Assembly: GCA_964247055.1 (NCBI GenBank) | Contig: OZ176052.1 | Span: forward strand, 6,572,001 to 6,636,000 | Reading direction: 5' to 3' | DNA length: 64,000 bases | Source of the DNA: Paragordius varius | Taxonomy: Eukaryota > Nematomorpha | Part shown: positions 22,528-34,337 of the stretch, piece after piece | Layout of the letters: every line of letters starts with the position of its first letter | Position numbering within the stretch: position 1 is the first letter of the stretch | Program-made: the position numbers and the translations under genes | The notes under the pieces: generated by a model | Seen by the model: only the letters and a program-made list of their open reading frames with translations | Told to the model about the DNA's origin: nothing | Database searches by the model: none

Positions 22528-25500
22528 TTAGCAGTAACAAAAGTGATGTTTTTTCTTTTGATCTAAAAGATATGAAAATAAAGTTTTATTTATTAATATA
22601 AAAACAAAATAGTACATAATTTAACTCTTGATAAAATGGTGGAACAACGAGATTCTAGATTTTTAATTACCATGCTGTATAAATATTTAAAGTTAATCAC
22701 CCTCATAATGACTTGTGGGCAAAAACACATGAATCATTATCCGCATCATGACCCTTTTGAAAAAAAATTAAAAGTAAAAAATGTTAAATTTTATTAAATT
22801 GATATATAATGATTAATTAATTTTTGCATTGAAAAAAATAATAATAAAATGATCCAATTTATATTTTTATTTGGCTCAACATAAGAGCTTCATAATACTC
22901 ACAAACTAGTAAGTTTATGGCTATTAGTTCTCAAATTTGGACTCAAATATTAAGGCCTATTAAAAAATCGAAAATCTTCATGATGCTTAACATAATTTAA
23001 TTAGTTTATAAGCGCTTTTATTTTAAAAAGGTAATGATAAGGGAGTCATTATAGAAGAGTCGATTGTAATCCATTATAAAAAATATTTACTGTTTTATGA
23101 CTGAAAAACATTTAGATTGTCAGTCTAATTAGTGCGGAACTTAAAATAAAATATGGTATCAGTTTTAGGTCAATTAAATAATAAAATTTCATATCTATAG
23201 GCTTAAAAAATTCATTTCCTTTATATTATAATATTTATATATAAAACCCAAAAACCTAATTTCCCGAAATTCGTTGAGTCAAGGTTGGAAGTATTACCAA
23301 AGTTTGAACGGCTTTTTAGTGATTTTTCCATTATCTTATCCATGCGCCTCATAATAAGAGCTACCAAATGATCAAACATTGCATCTATGTTAAAACCCGT
23401 AAGAGCACTTGTTTCAAAATAATCCATTCTAAAATATTATAAAATTAATATAAATGTCATGCAACTTTTAAAAATATGCATTTTATGTTATAGGTATGAT
23501 TTCAAAAATTAGATAGGTAATAAAGGCATTAAATAAAATTATGGAAACACATTTAAAATAATTAACGTTTATGGGAGCCGCATTCTGAAATGGTAAAATT
23601 AAAAATAATAAAAATGTCCATATTTTCGAAAAGTTAATTAAATACTCAATATATTAATTTTAAATTTTTTGCATAGCTGATAACATCTAATTTTGCTGTA
23701 TATTTTTAACCTTTAACATTAGATAAATAAGTAAGAATAATAGAAAGTTGTTAAAAATATTATCCATACTGATATAATTTTAAATTTTCTGTAATACTGC
23801 GTTTGTAATACGTTGCAAATTATATGCTTTTTGCTATATAAAAACGTGTATTTTTTGATCAAAATCATATTTGTACAGTGCCCATTTTCTCATCGGGAAT
23901 TAACTCATTGCCATTATAACGCTTTTGCAGTGAGCGAAAATACGGCTCGAAAACTGCAATATCCTAAGTACTTAAAATCAATAATGTGTAATTTTTGTTA
24001 TTTAGGGCGACATATTAAATTGTTAATATAAAGGATATCTGATTATTTGTTAAAATAAATGAAAAAACCCGATTGAAACCGCACTAATGAATTTTAAATT
24101 TATGAGCATTAGGTTGTGGTGGCCTTACTTAGACTGCAGTTCACCATGATCCTAAAAAACATGGTGTATAAGGCAAAGTTTTTACTTTTCACATGTGCCC
24201 TCTTGTGAAAAAACTCTTTGCGATAATTTTAAGGAGAGCATCCGAAACCGGTTATTGGTGTTTAACTAAAGGTAATCTAGACAATCCCCGGGGAAATAGG
24301 AGAATCTGGTTGGTTTGTTTTAATCGTAGTTTATAAAAATAATCAATATTAAAAAAATTTAAAATAGCTTCATTGGAATTAACTATAATACTGATAAGTA
24401 AAAGTATTATAATAAAGATTTTATTTTATATAAATATGATTTTTAATAATTAGGAGAAAAAATAGTCAAATATTTTTATAGAAACTTAACTGTTAAAACA
24501 AAAAGCCCCCCTCCAAAAAATTAAGATATTATAAAATTAGATAAGACTTATTGTCATGAGCGAATTCTTGCGCTTGTTGGTAGCTTATTTGTCGGTTTTC
24601 TTCCAAATCCACTTTGTTACCTATGTAATATTAACTTAAATATAAAAATGTACAAAACGTAAAATAATGGACCAACCTTAAAAAAGAAAAAAATAAATGA
24701 ATTTTTTTGATTATTTATTAAAAACGTTTGGTGGTAAAAAGATGTGGTAAGATTGTTCTTTTATATACTAATTTTTTTTATTAAATTTTTTGATAAGCAC
24801 TTCGATTCAAATTGGGGTATCAAAATACCCCAGACTAAATTTAGGTTATTTCTAAAAAAAATACTGAAGGAAACGGTCCTAATTTAAATTTATGCTTCTA
24901 ATTGCATAAATATGCCAATATATCTAACTAATATTTCGTTTTGAAAAAAAAATTTCATGTCAAACTACTTCGACGCCATTTACAAAATTTTTGCAAAATA
25001 TCGTCTTCGTTACGTTTTAAGGCTAAAATTAAAGCTAATTTTTTATTTAAATTACATCTAACATTTTATAAATAGAAAAGTGGTTTGCATTATTTTCCAA
25101 TTTTCCCATTGCACACATGTCTCGTTGACTAAATTTTTACCTTTAGATTTTAGCTCAAAATAAGTAATATCAAGTATTTTGAATAAATTTTTTTAATAAT
25201 TCTGTTTATTAATGTTATATAAGTGCAGGACTGTGCCATGGGTTCGATTCCTTCCATATTTTTTAAAGAATATAATTGTAAACAGGCCTGAGGTATCCAA
25301 CTACCCAATATGAATCGAAGGACTAAAATGAATGTGTTGTATCCAAGTGTTAACTATGCCACATTAGACTTTTTGGCAAAAAAGGATGATAGTTAAATTA
25401 AAAAATATTATAACATTTTCAAAAAATATATTTTAAAGCCTGTTGATTTCTTTAATTTACCAGTGGTTTGAATGTACAGTTGATATGATAACCGATTTTA

Positions 25501-27162
25501 AATTATTGGGGCGTTCCGTACAAAATCGCGCAAATATTATTTTTAAAAAATAGATAGAATTTTAATCATACAATTACCACATAATATAAGATTTGGGCTG
25601 TCATCATTAGAATGTGTTTTCAATTGATCTATCCAATTCCGTACATTGATTAAAGAGTGTTCATTAGTGAGATCAAATACTACAATAAATGCCATTGCAT
25701 CTCGAAAAAAAGCTATTGTTAAACTGCGATACCTGCAAATGTAATATAAAATAACCTCTCTTGACCAGCAGTGTCCCATAATTGGAGTAAAACACGCTGC
25801 TGCCTAATTAAATTACCATCTTGTTCTTTGTAAATCTGTTACATAAATTAAAATTATAACAGAATATAACATGGGTCGTTGGTCTAGGGGTATGATTCTC
25901 GCTTAGGGTGCGAGAGGTCCCGGGTTCAAATCCCGGACGACCCCATTTTTTATTTTTTATTGCCTATTGGGATAATTATCATTTAGTTTAAAGAAATATC
26001 TATGCAATATTATTTATAATTCGTGTAAAATTTAAAAATATTATATATTTTTTAAGTAAACTCTTTGTTAAGAAAATGCTTAGAAATTGTATAATGAAAA
26101 CATTAATACCTTCTAATAACTACTAAATCACAAAATAATTGTTTATAAGTTAGGAAAACCGTGTTTAAAGAATTTTTATGTATTTAATGAATAAATAATT
26201 ATTTATATGGATGATTTTAATTTATTACTTATTTAGTCTGATAACTTAAGTATGTTGTTTTAATTTATTTATCATTGATATCATAGAACAAAAGAGGTTG
26301 TGCTAAAGGACTGAAAAATTGCAAGGGCGCTTATATTTCAAGTTAAGGATTCAGAGGAAATTTAGTTTAATAATAGGAAACAGGCTCTAAAATTGATTTT
26401 TTGTTTTTTTAAAAAATAAAGTTGGGCTGCAATCTTAAAAATTCGGGAATCCAAGCCCAAACGTATTGTCTAACAATTTTTGAAAATTTTCAATTATAAA
26501 ATGATTTTTTTAAAATAAAAACTTCTTCCATTTTATGAGATAAACAATCCGATTATTTTTGAAAACCGTTTAAATGCTATAAATGAAAGAAAATATTTGT
26601 GTCCGCGGTCCTAATCTGTTTAGGTTCAATAATTTATAGCCCTTGAAGACATTAATGCAAATTTTTTAATACCGGTTCTTGAGGCTCTTGTTCCAAGTTT
26701 TCGAAATTCTCTTTATACTAAATTAATTTAATTGATTATGTATCAAAAATATGGTATAACTTTTATTATTCCAAATTTTGAAGTCTTATGTTGGGGTTAT
26801 TTTATCTCAATGAGATAATCCACAATATATATTGACTAATAATCATGTCCGAGTACCGCTTATTTGGGGGCGTTTTTAATTTTATAACAAAACTTTGCTA
26901 TAGATAATAATAGAATAACACCATAGAATACATGTAACCCTAATTGTGACATTTATAAAAAAATATTTTTACGTTCAACAATATTAGAATTTATGGTTAA
27001 AAATCATACCAATCTTTTTTCCCGAAAATCGATGCCGACTGTTGTCGTATAGTTTGAGAAAAATTGATTATCGGTGTATCGACTTATTATGCTGCTTTTA
27101 CCAACACCTGAATCTCCCAAAGTCAAAATTTTTAAAAGATAATCATAGGAGCTTGCTGTCAT
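22528..27162 (-). CDS. RAB27: Rab27-type small GTPase, complete, six exons
   Basis: Rab27 drives docking of secretory and lysosome-related vesicles at the plasma membrane. Minus-strand exons are 27010-27162, 25756-25835, 25578-25732, 24548-24620, 23256-23428 and 22528-22562. The phases join to 222 aa (vertebrate Rab27A has 221). Start [33 protein letters not shown] and VGIDFREKR are Rab27 wording. P-loop GDSGVGKS is 16-23; the Rab27-specific loop lies between FREKR and [12 protein letters not shown] (Q76); then [18 protein letters not shown] (131-134) and ETSA (159-162). The last exon has 35 nt and encodes [10 protein letters not shown], with a C-x-C double-prenylation end. Introns measure 1174, 23, 957, 1119 and 693 nt, the 23-nt one being exceptional. 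Introns 1 and 3 hold a tRNA gene and a MITE. All GTP-binding residues are intact, so the gene is probably active. The short last exon is joined by inference from phase, acceptor and the CxC end. Confidence 0.93.
24802..25318. mobile_element. MITE with hairpin-bearing inverted ends, in Rab27 intron 3
   Basis: A 517-bp element with ends CTTCGATTCAAATTGGGGTA and TGAATCGAAG, plus sub-terminal GGGGTAT/ATACCCC inversions. It is colinear along its whole length with 36413-36945: both share ACGCCATTT, GGTTCGATTCC or GTTTCGATTCC, and CCATATTTTTTAAAGAAT. There is no coding capacity. Confidence 0.85.
25873..25944 (+). tRNA. tRNA-Pro (anticodon AGG), intact, antisense inside Rab27 intron 1
   Basis: 72 nt with acceptor stem GGGTCGT/ACGACCC, D-arm TGGTCTAGGGGTATGA, anticodon loop TTAGGGT with AGG at 25905-25907, T-arm GGTTCAAATCC (B box) and discriminator C. 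No intron and no mispair. A T-rich run just after 25944 would stop RNA polymerase III. As I recall the human tRNA-Pro(AGG), this differs only at acceptor pair 3:70, where C:G has become G:C on both sides. That argues for selection on a working tRNA rather than a decaying copy or SINE. It lies opposite to Rab27 and only 37 nt from the intron 1 acceptor. Confidence 0.97.
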
Positions 27163-27271
27163 CGATTTGATAACTTTCAACTTCTATATATTTATCACAT
27201 ATAATATCAAATAAATTAAAACAAAATTTTTTATATATTGAAAAATCGGAAAACCATATTATTTTGTAAAT

Positions 27272-27345
27272 TAGGGGTGTCTAACACAAAGGCATTCACG
27301 AGCGGTATTTTCATCACAAAATATACGTCGAACCGCACGCATTAG
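27272..27345. mobile_element. hAT left-end fragment
   Basis: TAGGGGTGTCTAACAC followed by a G+C pocket (GAACCGCACGC) matches the start of the neighbouring complete copy. No partner end was found next to it. Confidence 0.45.
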
Positions 27346-27368
27346 TAAATTAATAAAATAATTTATAC

Positions 27369-27796
27369 CAGAGGTGTCCAACACATATGTTTTCGCGGGC
27401 CAGATTTTTGACTCAAAAATTCCGAAAGGCCGCATTTTAAAAATATATGGGAAAAAATATTTTATTAGATTTCTGTTATAAAACTCTAAAAAAATTACAA
27501 ATACAATAAAAGATTACTTGCAGTAATCGAAAATTCTTTTTAGTAAATCCATTCAATTATAGCTGAATTATAATCCCAATAGTAATAAAATATATTTATT
27601 ATATCAATTTTTGCTCCTTATTTGCCAAAATTTGGAAAGACGCATTCAGAAAATTTATTAAAATCAATCTTACTTGAATTTTGTAAGTACCATTTTTATA
27701 TTGTAAAATTTAGTGTTTGGTACTTTTTAACATTTTTCGCAGGCTACAAATTTTGGAGAGACGCATGCGGCCAGCGGTACGTGTTGCACACCGCTG
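27369..27796. mobile_element. Non-autonomous hAT element with exact 8-bp target duplication
   Basis: The 428-bp element has ends CAGAGGTGTCCAACAC and CGTGTTGCACACCGCTG. It is flanked on both sides by ATTTATAC (27361-27368 and 27797-27804), an exact 8-bp duplication. It has internal GCGGGCC and GCGGCC boxes. No transposase domain is seen. This copy anchors the family annotation for the decayed copies in the window. Confidence 0.92.
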
Positions 27797-30339
27797 ATTT
27801 ATACATTAAAAAACATGGGCGAATTGGTTGTTGATTTTTGCATACAAAACAAAATTAACTACTTTTTTAAATCATCATTTTTCATTGTCATTATTGTGCT
27901 TTTAAAAAACTATTTTGTCGGGCTATATATCATGTTAAATCCAGATCAGTTTGCTTATAATAAGCCTGAACCGATCTTCTTTTACATTGACAACGAATAA
28001 TAGATGTTTTATAAAAATGTGTTTTTAATATTTTATTTGGATGAACTGATCATTTCAACACGCCTTAATGGATTTGAATAATCGAAAATTTCCTTAATCG
28101 AGTTGCTTCACATAAAAATATAGTGGTTTTACAAATAAGAAGATAATTTAAATTTTTTGTATATTTTACATTGTACCAAATTCTAGTCTCTTTTTACTAT
28201 TTTTGATGTGAGAAGGCCTAACAATTTTTTGTTATAAAACATTCATTTATCCGTCACGTTAATTACGATATAGAAATTAATCTGTAAGCCAGGTGTAAAT
28301 ATATTTTCTTTCAGATTTTTTGCTGGTATGTCTGAGCCATGGCACAGTTTTCAAAAAATATTGCCATATATTTCGGACTGACAAAATATCGTTTTACTCT
28401 TTTAACATTTAATTATTTAATAATTTGGCAAAAGGGTATTTATACGTATCAGTTTTTAATCAGAGCAGAGATTTTGATCTAAAAAACCTAAATATAGAAG
28501 ATCAGTAAAATAATTTTACACGCTAATATTTTTTAAATATAATTTTGTTACAATTACGACATATTTGATAATCGGTAATTTTTTAAGCGATATAATTATA
28601 GTTTTTATCAAGTTGCATATTTCCTAACATTTAGAATGATATAAAACTGTATATACATCAACTCAAGTTGATTCTGAAAATAAGGTTTAATTCAATTTCT
28701 ATGCAGTCAAAATATGGCCTTTTAACAATAAAATATACAAAAAATGATTATTAATGAATGACCGCCTGTTTGATAATTGATATTATAAGATCTTGTTAAA
28801 AATGTTAATTAACTAAAATATGGAAATTTATTTAGGCGAACTTGTTTATTTTTACTAGGATTTTATATGCAAAAACATACAGTTGGTGTAACAAATATAA
28901 TAAAAAAATCAATGAATTAACCTACTTTATAAATATATATAAACAAGTTACCTGTATATTTTACGAATTGATATGCTGAAGTTAATAATATTCATTAATT
29001 TTAATATAAATTCACCTTTGATATTATTTGGCCAGGTGCATATTTCATATATTGAAATATGTATTTGGAAAAAACTTTGCGCAATTAACTTTATAAATCG
29101 ATATTTTGGACCTTAAAATAAACTTTTAATTTCATAATTTAATAAAAAAAATAGGAAAAAAATGAAAGCATTTTAACCGCGATGTGAAAAGAACATCAAA
29201 GGAAGCGAATTATTTTAAGAACTTGTATCATGATCAAAATTCAAAAGTCGAATACTTAAAAAGTAAATATCGTACGATGCCTAAAAAAATTAATAAATTT
29301 TGTTTAATATTAGTGGTTAAAAAATATAATGCCAAAAATCATTAATTTACAATTTAATATGTAAACTATATTTTATTATTATATATAATATCATACATGG
29401 CGAAATGGTATTATCAATAAACATGAGATTGTTCGTTTTGTGTGATATGGCCAAATATACTGTTCTAAAAATCAATAGATAAAGGTAAGATATGGAATGG
29501 TATGGTATGGTATATACTCACCGTACTTGTAAAGCAAGTGATATTATTAAATAATTTATATAAATAATTTATTTTATACATGGTTTAACTGATTAAACTT
29601 TTATTACCTTATATTTTTCATAAGGAGGATATTAAAATTTTCCATTTATTGTCGTGTGCTGTTAAGGCCATATAGCAAAACAATCGTCCACAGTAGTTAG
29701 AGGGAAAATTGACCACATTTCACCATAATTAAAACATTATTGATTTCCAAATTAAAATTTTACACTTTGAAATAATTTGAATCAGTTTGTCTCTTTTAAT
29801 AATAAGAGGTAATCAATCTTAATTTAGCTTTTAAAACAAAATAACTTTTAATATATTTGTATAACAACAATGCGTCTTCCCATTTAAGCTTATATATATA
29901 GAAATATTAAAAAAATCGTATAAATTTTTAACTAGAACCGATTTATTAAATAAAGATGAGGCTAGTTCCTTTTTTTGTTTATCAGTAACCACTCAATAAA
30001 GCTAAGCATACATCAGAATATCTAAAAATTAATAAGTATTTTAAATATTGAATTAATAAATTTTCAGATTTCATAATTCTAAATTTATTGATAAAATATA
30101 TTTTAGCTGCAAGCTATAACCATTTTTTTAAAAAAAATAAATCACAATATTTAAAGCTTAAGCATACTGAATTTAATTGTTTTAATAATATTAGGAAACA
30201 ACGGTTAAAGTATGAATCTCATTCTTTGGTATGTACCAGGTGTGGTCAGATGTCTTTACTGATTTTTTTGGTAAAAAACATGTAATTTTGAAAGAAAATC
30301 AATTTATTCAAAATATTGCCACCGGCGCTACACATTTCC

Positions 30340-31430
30340 CTTATCTCTCTTTAGGTAATTTATAATAGAAAAACTGATTGTATTTTGTGGCAAACCATCC
30401 GTCTAGCCATTTTCCAACATCTTCAAAATTAGTTAAGCGAGCGTCTACTTTATGATGAGAAGAGGTAGCAGTCAGATGGCGCCAGATCTAAAAAGTGCAG
30501 CGGATACGGAAGAATATTTTATCAAAGCGATTTTAGGGTGTATTTCATTGATTTTGCTGTGTTAGATAGAGCCTTGTCGTGCAGCGAAATCACTTTGACA
30601 TGTTTTATCTATTTCGCTCATTTTACGATGAATGCATGGTTTTATCATTTGGATAGCGTTGGGGATTTAACAGTTTCACTGAGTATCAAAATTTTCTGCT
30701 CTGGTCCCATCTGACACAAAGCATGGTCTTTCTGCCGTAGCAATTCGGTTTGGTGTTGAGGGGCCGGTTTGGCAAGGTGTCCATTTCTTCCGCTTGAAAC
30801 TTTCAAAACAAAGCCACGTGTCATCACCCGTGATAATTCGAAGGCGATTTTCGATATATAGTTTATTTGAATTGTATGGGATCTATTTACCGAATAAAAT
30901 ATCCTAAGGCTCGTAGACGTCTGTGGATTGATTTATGTGATACTAAAATTTGTCAGTAACCAATTTTGTGGGTCATCAATTAATAACTTTTTATAGTTAT
31001 CGTCATGAAGTTATGTGGTCTACCAGAGGGCCCACTCTATTTCATACTGAAATACTTTTAAATTTTGGAGTTTATGTTTTACATGTTTTAATCGATGGAG
31101 GATATTCACTAAATGTTACCAGCAAGCGATGACTTCCAATACCCTTTTTCTTGTGATAGTTTTTTCAACGAAGTTACGATGGTCAAATTCTTAGACGGCG
31201 CCAATTAAAGTCGGTGCATGCCACGTGTCTTTTATAATAAGCTGAAATTTGCAAACGTCGCATTCGGCAAATCTAACTGTGTTAAAAGCCACCGAGAAAC
31301 GATAGCGCCCCTGATGTTTCAAGTGCTTGCTGAAAACTATACCACATTTAGGTGCCTTATTTATTTTAATGATATCATATTCCTTGAAGAGCCTTCATTC
31401 TAAAAAATAACTATTCCTTAGGGAACTTTT
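30340..31430 (-). mobile_element. Mariner-type (Tc1/mariner) transposon, dead copy
   Basis: Read on the minus strand, fragments of a mariner transposase appear in order. Around 31050-30900 there are helix-turn-helix remnants (LLIDDPQ, then a RRLRALG-like stretch). Near 30845-30790 is ITGDDTWLCFESFKRKKW, the TGDETW box with the first catalytic Asp. Near 30575 is LHDKALSNTAKSMKY, matching HDNARPH. Near 30500-30460 is LPYPLHFLDLAPSDCYLF, with the third catalytic Asp. The reading frame changes several times and stops interrupt it, so no transposase can be made. Clear terminal inverted repeats were not found, so the limits are approximate. Confidence 0.85.
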
Positions 31431-31994
31431 AAATAATCTACAAAAATAGGAAAAAGTTTTAGATATAACGTTTATTTAGTACAATTAATTAACATGTTTG
31501 TGTTGTAGTATTATATATAAATATTGCGTATTGATTAAATTGTTATATAACTCAAGGTTAACAATATGTGGACAGTATATGCAAATACTCATAAAAGATA
31601 AATGGTTAATTTATCCTTTGATTACTTGTTTTTAACTTTGTCCATATGTTTTATGATTTTATATTATTAATTTTAGAGTCATTAATATCCACTAACATAT
31701 TTAAACTGTTAGTTTCTTGAATATTTAGTTAAGATTGTTTTGGTCGGTAATAGACGAAAATGGATGTTTAACGGTTTTTTGTCTATTAAATAAATATGTT
31801 TGTAGATTGTTACTGAGACATTTTTCGGAAAACGTGTGGGCCCATTCAAATTATATATTTTTCAATATTTTACTATGCATCCATAGTCAGTCCACTTAAA
31901 TTCGGCTCAGAGTATTGACTTTTTTTTGAAAAAGTATAAGAACCCAAAATTATAATTTTGAAGCAACTATTCGCCTAAGTGTGGTCATGTAAAT

Positions 31995-32168
31995 CAGTGG
32001 TACAACAATTTCAAAGGGCCGTAAAAAATATTTGCCTTGTCTCAATGACCGTGCACTATATACCGCAAAATATTTCAGTTGACTTGTTTGCAGATATTTA
32101 TACTCCAAATACATAAATAAATTATTCAGCCCATAAGTACTTTTAGGGCCGCGGTTTGAGTACCACTG
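31995..32168. mobile_element. hAT mini-element with exact 8-bp target duplication
   Basis: The 174-bp element begins CAGTGGTAC and ends GTACCACTG. It is flanked by ATGTAAAT on both sides (31987-31994 and 32169-32176). It has internal GGGCCG/GGGCCGCGG boxes. The CAGTGGTNCTCAAAC-type end is typical of animal hAT families. The other copies of this subfamily (3853-4013, 18940-19011) are far more decayed. Confidence 0.92.
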
Positions 32169-32208
32169 ATGTAAATCAATAGTAATTTTGGATATCTAGA
32201 TAAAGGCA

Positions 32209-32720
32209 AAAAAACAGCTAGCGCCTTTTTAAATTAGCCGATGCCTACTCCGCCTTCTGTAAAATGCGTCGCCTATATAATAATATGGCTGCTAATTTGC
32301 CCAAGTTATGATACCATATATATTTGCTAAGGTTTACCTTTTCCAATATAAAAAAGTTTAGTCCAGCGCTTATTAGTCGCTGGATAGGGCTCCACCCTCT
32401 ACTAAATACCCCACAATATAAATATAATTTAGCTTTGATGCTAATTTTTAAATAAACTAAGGCACCATTTAGATAAAATGATTTCAGTTATTTCCAGTAA
32501 ATAGGCTTAAATTTTACTTAAGCGCTTTTATTTAATTAGCTACTTGGTTGGGCTTCACTTTCTGCAAAATACGCCGCTATATAGAAATTTGTGGTTGAAG
32601 CAAATCTTTGCCCAAGTTATAAGATCATAGAATTCAATAATGGTTTGAAGTTTCGGAAATGCAAATATTTTAGTCTAAGACTCTTTCTAAATAAGCCGCT
32701 GGAAAGGCAAAAAATCAGAC
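32209..32720. repeat. Diverged tandem duplication, unit about 310 bp
   Basis: Two direct copies start near 32209 and 32518. Each has AGCGCxTTTT, then TTCTGxAAAATxCGxCGC, then TTGCCCAAGTTAT, then AATAxxxxGCTGG, in the same order and spacing. No coding potential is seen. The unit is unlike the other repeats here. Confidence 0.65.
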
Positions 32721-34337
32721 AGAAAATGTGTGCATGAGATTATATAAAAAATAAGGCTAATTCAACAATTTTTTTATTATTAAAAGTCGTAAAATCCAAC
32801 AAGATATGTTTTAAAATAAAAATAGTGCCAAAATAGGCTTTTATGGCTTTTTTTATAAAAACTAAAATTTTTCTATATATTTATTAAAATAGAAGCATAA
32901 ATTTAGATTGGTACCACCATTTAATAGTTTTAAATCGCAATCCTAGGGCATCCTTTACCCTAATTCGCATGTAAGTGTGATTTTACTGCATAATTTAAAT
33001 TGTAATTGCTTATATACTAAAAATCACAGGCAAAATATATTTAAACATAAAGTAAGATAAATTAATTGTTAACCCGATTGGATTAAGGAAGGCGTGTGTT
33101 AAAGTGGTATAAAATCCGACCCGTAAATTATAATAACATGCCGAGCTCCTTCTCTGGACAGTCAATTGTTTAACTTTCAGTGATTATAACTTTCTTTTTA
33201 CTTATGTTGTAATTTTGTAGAAAATATTTCTAAAATTTATTTATAGGAATACTTTCTTTTTGAATAATTTAAAATTTATAATACATGTAATAAAGGCTGC
33301 AATAGTGTAAACTGGTGACCAGATATTACCGTTTTGATAATCACATTAATCGTATAGAAAATAGATAATATACATAAAAAATATTTAATTTGACAAGCAA
33401 TGGGGAAGGTAAATTGGTTTGTAATATATAAATTAATACTGCAATAAATAATTAGGGTTAAGAGTATTAAAATAATGTATTTTCTACAATTTGGTTGAAA
33501 TACATGAAGCAATAGTTTAAAAATCAATGAAGGACACTTATGTTATGGTTAGTGTTTAAAGAAATATATATAATGATACTGCATTCTTTGTCATTAGATT
33601 ATTTTATTAAAAATTTAGATGGCGTGACTAAATAAGAGGATTGACATATCACAAGATAATAGTTCACCTTTGTAAAAGCATGTTATTCCTAGGCACGTAA
33701 TATAATTTAATATTCATCAAGTATTGTAAATTGTGGTCTGATAATAAAATGACAGCTCTAACTCATGGACATGATTAAATATTAATACGATAAAAATAGA
33801 AAGACTAATTGTTTTATGACTAAATTATTGTGAGCGTTTTGTATCACGATTTTCCACTTTTTCTGTAATAATTAGAGAACGGTGTCAGGATATAGGACTA
33901 GTTTTTGGTTCTTTAGAGATTTCAGACATGGTTATTGAGGCAATAATTAAATCTTTGATTTGAGCCAATTCTGAGTTTAAGTGCGTTTCCAAATTACATA
34001 ATCGCCTAATTCATTTAAATAAAATATAACAATATTGGGTGACCTATATATTCATGTTTACCGCTATCGCGAAATGATTGTTAGTATATATTTTTACCAA
34101 TAAATGTCACATACATATATATATATATGCACCTTTTTTATGTATTTTTATAAAACCTATGATTTATGTTTATTTTACATATAATATATAGTATGATTAA
34201 GAATGTACTGCTAGAAAATTATTGACTTATAATTTTTTCGATTTTTTTGCTATTAGCCAAAAAATTTCCTTTGCGTTGCTCTATATGCTATCTGCCGATA
34301 TTAAATAGACTAGCAACCTATTTTTACTTGTATATAA

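Larger units (their letters stand above)
27163..30339. other. Intergenic DNA upstream of Rab27, no gene
   Basis: The Rab27 promoter should lie at the left of this block, but I see no distinctive motif. Two hAT pieces are listed separately. A short GGTAT tandem run lies near 29490-29513. Frames at 27622-27834 and 27815-28000 overlap the hAT element and are chance. The remainder shows nothing recognisable. Confidence 0.5.

Noticed and set aside
25239-25260. GGTTCGATTCC as a possible second tRNA
   Set aside because: No acceptor, D or anticodon stems around it. It belongs to a MITE.
27622-28000. Two plus-strand frames
   Set aside because: They overlap a hAT element and its flank, and the translations have intron-like composition.
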